Positions 56,022 through 64,000 of a stretch of DNA of 64,000 nucleotides are shown here, one piece after another. The notes beneath the pieces were generated by a model. It did no database searches. It saw only the letters and a list, made by a program, of their open reading frames with translations, and was not told the DNA's origin. This stretch comes from Deltaproteobacteria bacterium HGW-Deltaproteobacteria-4 (lineage in GTDB: Bacteria > Desulfobacterota > Desulfuromonadia > Desulfuromonadales > UBA2197), in contig PHAV01000003.1 of assembly GCA_002841765.1 (NCBI GenBank), positions 1-64,000 of the forward strand. The letters run 5' to 3'. Both the position numbers and the translations under genes were made by a program. Numbering within the stretch: position 1 is the first letter of the stretch; the number at the start of each line of letters is the position of its first letter.

Positions 56022-56199
56022 AAAGATGTTCCTGTGTTGATAAACAGCATAGACGTGACAAAGGGCAGTCTCCGCTTCGTCGCTTCTGGTCGCGTGGAGC
56101 TCTGCCCCGGTATTGATTCATCGGGAAATGTCCGCATAGATTAGAACAAACGACGCGGCGGGTCAACTTGGAATAACTAACCAGCCACCGCAAACCCCT

Positions 56200-57960
56200 T
56201 TAGCCCCCGGAGGTTTGGGATGATGAGTCCTTTCGCCCACACACCCCGCAACGGCTGCAACCGGCGGCGCAGCGGGGACTGAGCCGTCCGGCGATGGCGC
56301 GCTGGTATTCGCTCCAGAGGTGGCGGCGCGACACGCCGCAGTCGATCACCTCCCAGGGGAGGATTTCGTTCTCACCCCGCTCGCGGCTGAGATAGAAAGC
56401 GGGATCGAGATCCAGCTCGCGGCAGGTGGCGCGCAGATTTTTGCCGGACGCCAACAGCGGGATGGCGGCGCCGACGCGCCGGTCGCCGCGGGCGAGAAAA
56501 CCTTGAAGGAGGGCGGCGCGGGGAGATTCGACATTCAGTTCGCAATTCGCCAGGCGGGCAATAGCGCTGCGCAAGGTGCGGATGCTTCTCTCCAGCCCCT
56601 TTTCATCGAGCATCGCCGCCCATTGCAGCGGGGTGAAGGGTTTGGGGACAAAGGGATTGACCGAAAGGGTGATGCTGCCGAGACGTCCGCGTTTCTTCCC
56701 TTCCTCCACCCAGATGGTGCGGATCTGCGTCGTCAATTCCAATATGGCCGCAATATCTTCCTCGCTTTCGGTCGGCAGGCCGATAAGGAAGTAAAGTTTG
56801 AGATTGAGGATTCCGGCTTCGGCAAGGTGACGGGTAGCGGCGAGGATCTGCGTTTCGTTGATCCCCTTGTTGATGAGATCGCGCATCCGCTGGCTCCCCG
56901 CTTCCGGGGCAAGGGTGGCGGTGCGGTGTCCCGAGGTTGCGAGCGCCTGCGCCGTGGCGGCGTCGATGGCGTCAATGCGCAGGCTTGCCGGCGAAAGGGT
57001 TCCCTCGCGCTGATGAATGACTTCGCTCAAACCGGCAAAATCGCTGTAATCCGAGACTGCTGCCCCGACCAGTCCCTGCTTGCGGTGCTGGCGCAGACCG
57101 CATTCGAGCTGGCCGGTGAGCTGTTCCAGGCTGCGCTCCCGGGGAGGGAGAAAGATGAAGCCGGCGGCGCAGAAGCGGCAGCCGCGCGAACAGCCGCGCG
57201 AGATTTCGGTGAGCGCCATCCCGGAAAACTCCGCTTCCTCGGTGACGATAAAGGAGCGACATTCGCTGGAATCGAGATCTGCCAGCCATTGTCGCTCTAC
57301 CTGCGCCGGGGCTGGCGGTTGCGGTGTCAGGGCGGCGATGGTGCCATCCGCGTTGTAACCGATGTCGTAAAGGGCCGGGACGTAGAGGCCGGGGACAACA
57401 GCCAGACGTTGCAGCAACTCCGGTCGTGAAGAGTTGTCGTTATTGTGCAGGGTGGAAAGCAGGGGCGCCAGGAGCACTTCGGCCTCGCCGACGGCAAAGA
57501 GATCGAAAATCTCCGCAAAGGGTTCGGGATTGAGAAATGCGCAGACACCGCCGCAGAGGAGGAGGGGAGCATCGGCGCCGCGTTCTTTTGACCACAAGGG
57601 GATGCGGCCGAGTTCGAGGATGAGCGGCAGATGGAGGGCATCGTTCTCAAAGGAGAGGGAGACCGCAATAAGGTCGAAATCAGCGAGCAGTCGCCCTGAC
57701 TCGAGGGAGAAAAGGGGGCAGCCGGTCTTTTGGTGTTCAACGATATCCTCAGGATCAGGGAGGAAAAAGCGTTCGCAGAGGGTGTCCTCCCGCGCATTGA
57801 GGAGGTGATGGACAGTGAGAAAACCGAGGTTGCTCATGGCGTGGCTGTAGCGGTTGGGATAGATCAAGGCTACTGACAGGCGCCCGCCTTGGGGATGAAT
57901 GACGCCACCCTTTTCAGCAGCAAGGCGGCGATGGGCTTTATCGAGCAGTTTACGGGACAT
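56200..57960 (-). CDS. B12-binding-type radical SAM protein (TIGR03960-like)
   Basis: A 586-aa protein. The N-terminal half has a cobalamin-binding-like Rossmann domain (RLSVALIYPNRYSHAMSNLG, LIAVSLSFENDALHLPLIL, LLLCGGVCAFLNPEPFAEIF). The radical SAM core has ISRGCSRGCRFCAAGFIFLP (C-x3-C-x2-C). The protein ends in a cysteine cluster, CAAGCSRCGVCG. This family is often found with a DUF2344 partner, which is not seen next to it here. Its substrate is unknown. Confidence 0.88.
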   Translation of the reverse strand: MSRKLLDKAHRRLAAEKGGVIHPQGGRLSVALIYPNRYSHAMSNLGFLTVHHLLNAREDTLCERFFLPDPEDIVEHQKTGCPLFSLESGRLLADFDLIAVSLSFENDALHLPLILELGRIPLWSKERGADAPLLLCGGVCAFLNPEPFAEIFDLFAVGEAEVLLAPLLSTLHNNDNSSRPELLQRLAVVPGLYVPALYDIGYNADGTIAALTPQPPAPAQVERQWLADLDSSECRSFIVTEEAEFSGMALTEISRGCSRGCRFCAAGFIFLPPRERSLEQLTGQLECGLRQHRKQGLVGAAVSDYSDFAGLSEVIHQREGTLSPASLRIDAIDAATAQALATSGHRTATLAPEAGSQRMRDLINKGINETQILAATRHLAEAGILNLKLYFLIGLPTESEEDIAAILELTTQIRTIWVEEGKKRGRLGSITLSVNPFVPKPFTPLQWAAMLDEKGLERSIRTLRSAIARLANCELNVESPRAALLQGFLARGDRRVGAAIPLLASGKNLRATCRELDLDPAFYLSRERGENEILPWEVIDCGVSRRHLWSEYQRAIAGRLSPRCAAGCSRCGVCGRKDSSSQTSGG

Positions 57961-58661
57961 GCAGCTCCTGAAGTGGGGAAGAGTAAGGAATCGTGCTGTT
58001 ATCTTAGGGAGTCTGAACCGGCAAAGTCAAATGCCGATACCGTTATCGACAACAAGTCAATTTTGAGCTGTAAGCGGGGGCAAACGGATAACGCGGATAA
58101 CGCGGATAACGCTACCTGTACCCTTAGATTCAGCCGGTTCACTACAGGAACAAAAAGGTGCCGTTGTTGCCCCGATTGCCGCCAAATACGAAAAAAGGTG
58201 AAAAATAAAAATATTTTTCATTTTATCTTATTTTGTATTTGAAATTCAGGGTTAAATGATTCCGGATAGTTGTAAATTAATGTTTTGTCCTGTCAAACTT
58301 TCTCCGCGTCACCCCCACTTGCAAAAAAAAATAAACAGGATAGAATCAGTTATAAACATGGAGCTGAAATGATGGAGATATTCATATATCTGTATTTGTT
58401 ATTAATTTTTGTCACTGCCGATTGTTTCCGGAGGATTGATGGAGGCATTTATCTTCACTGTTTTCTCTTTCCCCCTTTGTGGCGTTAATCGCTCGTCCTC
58501 TCTTTTTGTCATTCTACATCTAATAGAAGTTCGGTTGAAAATAACACTGTTTCCTGGGCTGAAGTCCGTTTGTTGACAATGCGGATATCAAGCAGCATCT
58601 AAACCAACCATGAGTCCGGTGAGAGTTGCAGCCGGATTCGACGAAAGAAGGGAGCTCAATC
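57961..58661 (+). other. Long AT-rich intergenic region
   Basis: About 700 bases with no gene I can support. It contains three perfect tandem GGATAACGC units (58086-58112) and an AT-rich stretch near 58200-58400. Short open frames at 58285-58488 and inside it lack good starts. It probably holds the promoters of the radical SAM gene (minus) and of the lipoprotein gene (plus), but none stands out. Confidence 0.5.
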
Positions 58662-60224
58662 ATGGTCCGTCTACTGAAATCCACTGGTTATGTTGTCCTT
58701 GCTTTGCTCGCGGTATCGCTAATGGCTTGTGGTGGTGGTGGTGGAGGTGGCGGTTCGGCTCCCACGCTCAAGCTCACCGGCACGGTCAGTGATTCAACCC
58801 AGGCGCCGGTTGACGGTGCCACGGTCTTTGCTTACAGCGACACCAATTCTATCATCGCTCAGGCCACGACCAACGCCGTCGGCCGTTATTCATTCACAAC
58901 CCTGCCGGTCAACGCGCCGCTGACCCTCAAGGTTAGCGGCCCGGCCGGCACCTTCCCGGCCCAGGCGGAGAAGATCACGCTTTCTTCCTCGGCGCCGACA
59001 GTGCTCGATTTCTATCTGCCCTCCACCGCCCCGGCGTCTGAGACCACTGCCGGCTCCGGAATCTGGCAATCACCGGCACAGATCCACGGGCCGCGTCGCG
59101 CCGTGGTTGCCAGTCTCTCGCCTGCTCAGACGGCGGTGAACGTTGCACCGTTCGATGTCAGCCTGATCGGTGACGGTTATCCGGTCTATTCGGTCTCTCC
59201 GCTGGCGGTCGGTGTCGACGAAATCATCGAGCTTTATGCCGCCGCCGCCTTCAGCGTCAGCGGTGCGACCATCACCTCCGCCGATCTCTATCTGCCGGTG
59301 CCGCTGGTTCTTGACGTCGCTGCTGCCGCTGCCGCAGCCCCGGTACTTTATCGCTTCGATGAGACCATCAATGCCTGGGTGGACACGACGATTACCCCGG
59401 TTCTGACGGTCGACCCGGTCAGCAGTGCCCCGGCATTCCGTGCCACAGTAACCCAAGCCGGCCTCTACCGGGTTGGTAAGGTTGTTCCCGCGACACCGGT
59501 CACCGGCACCCTCACCTACAGCGACGGCACCACTCCGGCAGCCGGGGTAACTGTGCATGTCACTGGCAGTGCTACCGGCAATGCCTATGGTTATCAGCAG
59601 GAAGTTGTGACGGACAGTCTCGGCCAGTACACAGCTCTGGTTAAAACCGGCGGGACTACCTCTTACACCTTCACGGCCTGGGGCTTTGGTGTTGAGTTGA
59701 GCCAGAGTTCTGCAACCCCCACTGCCACCCTCGCCTTTGCCAAGCCGACCTACGGGGTGCCGGCGACTGCCACCTTGACTCTGGACGACCCGGCAGTTTT
59801 ACCGAATACGAGCGCGGACAGCATCGGCCTGATCGTCGCCTCCGGTCGTCTCAGTAACGACCCTGTGGTGATCGACGGTACCACGTTGACCGACGGCCGG
59901 GCTGACGTGTCTTTTAATGTTAATTCTTTTGACGGCAGCCTTACCCTCAACGCCACCACCAAGGGGAGCGGTATCCAGCAAGCGGCGGTTGGCAAAACTT
60001 TCGCCAACCTGACGGTGGCACCGACCACCGGTTACGCCGACGCGACAACTTTCGCCACGATTCCGGTCCCGACGACAATACCGACCGGCGGCTTGCTGGT
60101 GGTGGTCAAGACCAGCGACGGTTATGCCAAGATTTCTATCGACAGCGTCACCGAGACCCCGGCGAACAGTGGTAACTGGGTGATCACCTTCCGTTCGGCC
60201 TTCAGCCTCTCCGGCAATTTCTAA
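58662..60224 (+). CDS. Large lipoprotein with carboxypeptidase-regulatory-like domains
   Basis: A 520-aa protein with a lipoprotein signal: KSTGYVVLALLAVSLMAC, then eight Gly. Two segments look like transthyretin-type CarboxypepD_reg repeats: KLTGTVSDSTQAPVDGATVF (about residues 36-115) and TGTLTYSDGTTPAAGVTVHV (about 285-350). The rest is beta-rich with many T, S, A and V residues. ATG 58662 follows AAGGGAG; an upstream start at 58626 would displace the signal. It is likely an outer-membrane surface protein, paired with the large protein downstream. Confidence 0.82.
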   Translation: MVRLLKSTGYVVLALLAVSLMACGGGGGGGGSAPTLKLTGTVSDSTQAPVDGATVFAYSDTNSIIAQATTNAVGRYSFTTLPVNAPLTLKVSGPAGTFPAQAEKITLSSSAPTVLDFYLPSTAPASETTAGSGIWQSPAQIHGPRRAVVASLSPAQTAVNVAPFDVSLIGDGYPVYSVSPLAVGVDEIIELYAAAAFSVSGATITSADLYLPVPLVLDVAAAAAAAPVLYRFDETINAWVDTTITPVLTVDPVSSAPAFRATVTQAGLYRVGKVVPATPVTGTLTYSDGTTPAAGVTVHVTGSATGNAYGYQQEVVTDSLGQYTALVKTGGTTSYTFTAWGFGVELSQSSATPTATLAFAKPTYGVPATATLTLDDPAVLPNTSADSIGLIVASGRLSNDPVVIDGTTLTDGRADVSFNVNSFDGSLTLNATTKGSGIQQAAVGKTFANLTVAPTTGYADATTFATIPVPTTIPTGGLLVVVKTSDGYAKISIDSVTETPANSGNWVITFRSAFSLSGNF

Positions 60225-60304
60225 GGGTCGCGGATGAAGATTTTCAAGCAACATCTGGCCATGCCCTGCGGGGGATCTCTTCCCCGCGTGAAGGAGAGCC
60301 TTCC

Positions 60305-63300
60305 ATGAAATTATCAATAACTCGCAACTGCTTCCAGAAATCCTGGACAGCCTTGGCGCTGTTGCTGCTGCTCGGGCTCGGTGCCGCCGGCCAGGCTGTG
60401 GCACTCACTCTCGAGGTCGTGACCAGGAACGCCAGTGGCGTTTATGAGCCGATTAGCAACAGCGGCTTCCGCTGGCTGCTCGAAGAAGACAACACCAACC
60501 AGCCGCCGGGCTTCTCTGACGCCGGTGCTGACAGCGATAGCCAGCCGCCGGCGCCGCCGGGGAACAAAATTCTCTCGGCCTTCAGTATCGGTCTTGATAT
60601 CCACAAAAGCCACGCACCGGCGGTTGCCACCGGCAACGCCACCGGTGCGTCCACCATCATTACCCCTCCGGATGCAGGAAAACGCTACTTTGTCTCTGTT
60701 CTTCCCGACAGCAGCTACAGCCTCGGCGGTGCACCGGTGCCGATCGGTGCCGATACGGTGCAAGTGGTGGTGGTCGAACACCGCGCCTACAACCCCTTGG
60801 CCCCAGACCTCAAAGGAATTCCGACTGCGCAGATTTCGCTGCTGGTCTTTGAGGACCACTATGCCATCAACAACGCTCCCGACGTCCCTAATGAGCGCGG
60901 TCTGGCAGGCTTCAGCATCATCCTCTTTGACAACGCTGGGCAGTTGATGACCGATGCCTTTGGCAACATGCTCGGTACCACCTACAATTCCGATGGCAGT
61001 GTGCTTATGCCGGGAACTGGCGCTATCCGCACCGATGTCAACGGCGAAGCCTTGATCAAATACCTGATGCCCGGCAAGTACGGGGTTCAGGTGATCCCGC
61101 CACTGATCGATGAGAATGGCGTGCCGGTGAACTGGGTGCAGACTGCCACCATCGAAGGAACCAAGACCATCGACGCCTGGGTGGCGGCTAACGAACCGCC
61201 CCTCTTCATCGAGGGTTTCGGGGCCGGTGGCAAGCACGTCAACTTCGGCTACGTTAATCCGGCGGCGCTGCCGTGGGCGCTTAATCCCCCGACTGTCGAC
61301 GGAAACCCTCCGGCACTTGATGGGTCTAATCTTTACGCCGGCAGCATCAGCGGCACCAACGTCTTCAACCACTTTTCCCAACCGCCCTTCCTGCAAGGGT
61401 TCTTCCCCGGCGACCCGGTCGCCGAATGTTGGGCCGGTCTCAACGATGCCGTCACCGGCCAGGGCCTCCTCGCCGTCCCCTGCAATAGCGACAGTGAATT
61501 CAGCATGGCCGGCATCCCGCCGGGAACTTACCAGCTCGTCACCTGGGACACGCCCCTTCAGGCCCTCTTCGGCTTCAACACTGTCACCATCCCGATGGGT
61601 GGCGGCACAGGCGAGCCTGTCGATCTCGGCAATGTCCTCTCTTTCCGCTGGTTCGGTACTTACGAGGGTTCGGTCTTCCTCGACCATGATCAGGATGGTT
61701 TTCGCGATTGCGTGACGCCCGAGTGTAATGATGTGTTGCAGGATGAAACAGGTGTCCCCGAGCAGTTGGTCAACATCCGCTTCCGCGACGGCACCCTTTA
61801 TCAGGCGCAACCGACCGACGTTTTCGGAGGATTTGAACTCTCCGGCGTCTTCCCCTTCTTCAAGTGGCTGGTGACCGAGGTCGATTTCGCCCGCTACAAG
61901 GCGACCGGCATGACCGCGGTGGTCGATGCCGGCGGCGAAGTCCTCCCCGACAACGGCTGGGCCATGCCGTCGCGCGGCAAACTGACCCCGCAGCCTCAGG
62001 CTGAAATCAACCCCAATACCGACAACAACCTTTCCCGTACCGAGACCGGTCCGGTGCTGACACAGGGTTTGATGCTTTTCCTCAACCAGACCAACGTCAT
62101 CGACTGGGGCAAGCATGAATATGAGATGGGCGAGAACGGCGGCATCAGCGGCATCGTCTACTACGCGGTGACCCGTGCCGAGAACGATCCGCGCTACGCC
62201 GCCGGTGAAGACTGGGAGCCCGGTATCCCGCGGGTGCAGGTCAACCTCTACCAGGACTTCCGCACCAACGCCACCGGTGTCCCTGGCCCGGACGGGAAGA
62301 TCGATGATCTCGACCGCGATGGTATGGAGACTCTGGCCGACGTCGATAATTACCCCTTTGGCTGGCGGGACGGCACTGTTGCCAAGGGGCCGGAGGATCT
62401 CGACCGCAATGCCAACGGCATCTTCGATAGCGGCGATGCCATCCAGATCACCACCAGCGACAGCTGGGACGATGCGCTGCCGAGCGGCTGCATCCAGACC
62501 CTGCCGGTGATCGCCGGCCAGGAAGCGCGCGAGTGTTTTGACAACTTCGGCACCTGGAACCAGGTGCGCCCGGCGCTCTTTGATGGTGGCTATGCCTTCG
62601 CCTCCTACGTCCCCGGCGGACTCTCCAGCGGTCGCCCCGAGGTCGAAGGTCTGCCGGTCGGCACCTACATCGTTGAGGCGGCTAACCCTTACCCCGGCGT
62701 CTACGATTTGCAGAAGGAGGAAAGCAAGAATGTCGATTTTGGCGACACGCCGATTCCCAGCCCGATGTTACTGCCGCAAGTCTGCGTTGGCGATCTGCAT
62801 CAAGTCCCCGCCGAGTTGACCCTCTTCCCCGGCGTCGCTGCTCCATCGGCCGGCAGCTTTACTCCTCTTTGTGATCGCAAACAGGTGGAGCTGACCGATC
62901 GTAATAACACCGGCGCCAACTTCTTCTACTTCACCGAGGTACCGAAAGCGGCGCGGGTTGTCGGTTTTGTTAACAACGACCTCTCGGCCGAATTTGATTC
63001 GACCAGCCCGATCTTCGGTGAAAAAGCAGCGCCGATGTGGATTCCGGTCTCCTTCCGTGACTGGCAGGGGAACGAGATCACCCGCGTCTACTCCGACGCA
63101 TACGGGGCCTACAACGCCCTGCTGCCGTCGACCTTCAGTATCAATGTCCCCTCCGCTACCGGGGTGGCGCCGAACATGATCACCGCGGTGCTCAATGATC
63201 CGGGGCCGATTCCCGACCCGAATAACCCCGGACAGATGATCATCGATCCCAACTACGACGAGCGTTTCGCTGTCGCTCCCTGGACGCTGCACTACGAAGT

Positions 63301-64000
63301 GGGGCGTACCACCTACCTCGATACGCCGATCGTGCCGGTGGCCGCTTTCGCTACCATCCCCAGGGGGACTCTTGACACCGGCGTTCCGGCTGGCACTCCG
63401 GTGATCGCCAGCGCTATCGGTAACAGCGGTGCGGCAGCAATTTGTACCGAGCAACCCGGCACCATCCTCACTATCACCGCAGCAACTGCTGCTGACGGCC
63501 GCGACAACGGTTTCGGCCCTGAACGGGGAGAGGTCTGGATCAACGGCACACAACTCGATCCTGCCACCATTGTCATCTGGACCCCGACACAGATCATCGT
63601 CGGCACCAGCGGTGTCACCTCCGGTCCTTTGGTTGTAGTGCGTAAAGATACCGGCTCGGCCAACGAGAACGGACTCCGCATCGAGTTCGTCGACTGCACC
63701 GACCCGACAATTCACCTCGTCACCGGCGGCAGTGTTTATCCCTATCCTGATGGCAAGAGCATTCAGGCGGCCATTGACGCAGCCGATCCTGGGGACCTGA
63801 TCCTGGTCGGTCCGGGCAGCTATTTCGAGAACGTCATCATGTGGAAACCGGTGCGCTTGCAGGGCAGCGGCGCCGGGGTAACCCACATCTTTGCCAACCC
63901 CAACCCGGCCGAGCGCCTGCAGGCCTGGCATCTTAAGACCCGTGGTTTGCTCGGCATAACCGCCCCGGCCGTCCTCAACCCGTTCCTGGCCAATGAAGCT
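60305..64000 (+). CDS. Very large secreted surface protein, 3' end beyond the window
   Basis: I read this frame codon by codon from ATG 60305 to the window edge: 1232 codons with no stop. It starts with a signal peptide (ALALLLLLGLGAAGQAVA, cleavage near residue 33). Several SdrD B-like or prealbumin-like beta domains follow, with acidic loops such as FLDHDQDGFRDC (about 455), DLDRDGMETLADVDN and DLDRNANGIFDSGD (about 665-705) that could bind calcium. An IPT/TIG-like domain lies near 1050-1130, and a right-handed beta-helix seems to begin at about 1143 (GKSIQAAIDAADPGDLILVG). It lies 80 bases after the lipoprotein gene. The role is unknown; adhesion or surface-layer function is a guess. Confidence 0.88.
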   Translation, partial: MKLSITRNCFQKSWTALALLLLLGLGAAGQAVALTLEVVTRNASGVYEPISNSGFRWLLEEDNTNQPPGFSDAGADSDSQPPAPPGNKILSAFSIGLDIHKSHAPAVATGNATGASTIITPPDAGKRYFVSVLPDSSYSLGGAPVPIGADTVQVVVVEHRAYNPLAPDLKGIPTAQISLLVFEDHYAINNAPDVPNERGLAGFSIILFDNAGQLMTDAFGNMLGTTYNSDGSVLMPGTGAIRTDVNGEALIKYLMPGKYGVQVIPPLIDENGVPVNWVQTATIEGTKTIDAWVAANEPPLFIEGFGAGGKHVNFGYVNPAALPWALNPPTVDGNPPALDGSNLYAGSISGTNVFNHFSQPPFLQGFFPGDPVAECWAGLNDAVTGQGLLAVPCNSDSEFSMAGIPPGTYQLVTWDTPLQALFGFNTVTIPMGGGTGEPVDLGNVLSFRWFGTYEGSVFLDHDQDGFRDCVTPECNDVLQDETGVPEQLVNIRFRDGTLYQAQPTDVFGGFELSGVFPFFKWLVTEVDFARYKATGMTAVVDAGGEVLPDNGWAMPSRGKLTPQPQAEINPNTDNNLSRTETGPVLTQGLMLFLNQTNVIDWGKHEYEMGENGGISGIVYYAVTRAENDPRYAAGEDWEPGIPRVQVNLYQDFRTNATGVPGPDGKIDDLDRDGMETLADVDNYPFGWRDGTVAKGPEDLDRNANGIFDSGDAIQITTSDSWDDALPSGCIQTLPVIAGQEARECFDNFGTWNQVRPALFDGGYAFASYVPGGLSSGRPEVEGLPVGTYIVEAANPYPGVYDLQKEESKNVDFGDTPIPSPMLLPQVCVGDLHQVPAELTLFPGVAAPSAGSFTPLCDRKQVELTDRNNTGANFFYFTEVPKAARVVGFVNNDLSAEFDSTSPIFGEKAAPMWIPVSFRDWQGNEITRVYSDAYGAYNALLPSTFSINVPSATGVAPNMITAVLNDPGPIPDPNNPGQMIIDPNYDERFAVAPWTLHYEVGRTTYLDTPIVPVAAFATIPRGTLDTGVPAGTPVIASAIGNSGAAAICTEQPGTILTITAATAADGRDNGFGPERGEVWINGTQLDPATIVIWTPTQIIVGTSGVTSGPLVVVRKDTGSANENGLRIEFVDCTDPTIHLVTGGSVYPYPDGKSIQAAIDAADPGDLILVGPGSYFENVIMWKPVRLQGSGAGVTHIFANPNPAERLQAWHLKTRGLLGITAPAVLNPFLANEA

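Noticed and set aside
58285-58488. 67-aa plus-strand frame in the AT-rich gap
   Set aside because: Weak start, low-complexity hydrophobic content and no neighbours in an operon; probably chance.
60314-62116. 600-aa minus-strand frame near the right end
   Set aside because: It is antisense to the large plus-strand gene from 60305, which has a signal peptide and domain motifs. The antisense product has none.
62768-63931. 387-aa minus-strand frame
   Set aside because: Also antisense to the large secreted protein; no recognisable motif and no start signal.

Overview
The window looks like a chromosomal segment of a Desulfuromonadales / Geobacter-like bacterium (Desulfobacterota). This rests on GC-rich codon use, the gene order yicC-gmk-rpoZ-rel-ridA, DUF4388 signalling proteins, a GspE/PilB-type ATPase, and abundant short dispersed repeats. 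The assignment is inference; no 16S or other decisive marker is present.

Region 1 (1-30.6 kb) is a surface-polysaccharide locus. It opens with the 3' end of a group II intron, then an ABC exporter (Wzm/Wzt type), several SAM methyltransferases, two sulfotransferase-like proteins, GT2 and GT4 glycosyltransferases, two WbsX-type proteins (one fused to a GT4), and an intact IS3-family element with a 3-bp target duplication. Next come gmd, fcl, manC and manB (GDP-mannose to GDP-L-fucose), a GT2/DUF2304 pair, pdxA and a MATE transporter. A plausible reading is that Gmd/Fcl/ManC/ManB supply GDP-mannose and GDP-fucose, the glycosyltransferases build a glycan, the methyl- and sulfotransferases modify it, and Wzm/Wzt export it.

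The 19.5-28.2 kb part is unusually rich in repeats. Two families of inverted-iteron units (CACGAA every 10 bp; CACNGAG every 9 bp) form tandem arrays, and in each family one unit holds a 124-aa GxxExxY (PD-(D/E)XK-like) gene between its arms. Heptanucleotide tandem repeats also lie in and around these genes. This is the most interesting part of the window.

Region 2 (31-46.6 kb) is housekeeping: yicC-gmk-rpoZ-rel-ridA, rpmB facing them, a PH-domain protein, miaB, two regulatory proteins with receiver domains, a PHP hydrolase, an M42 peptidase, guaB-guaA and a Nudix hydrolase. REP-like GTAG hairpins sit around the M42 gene and between guaB and guaA. The Rel protein has a damaged HD hydrolase motif.

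Region 3 (46.7-64 kb) holds an RluA pseudouridine synthase with a DUF815 ATPase, a lipoprotein and a zinc-ribbon protein, a three-gene unit with an orphan GspE-like ATPase, corA, a B12-binding radical SAM protein, and finally a lipoprotein followed by a very large secreted protein that runs off the right edge (at least 1232 codons).
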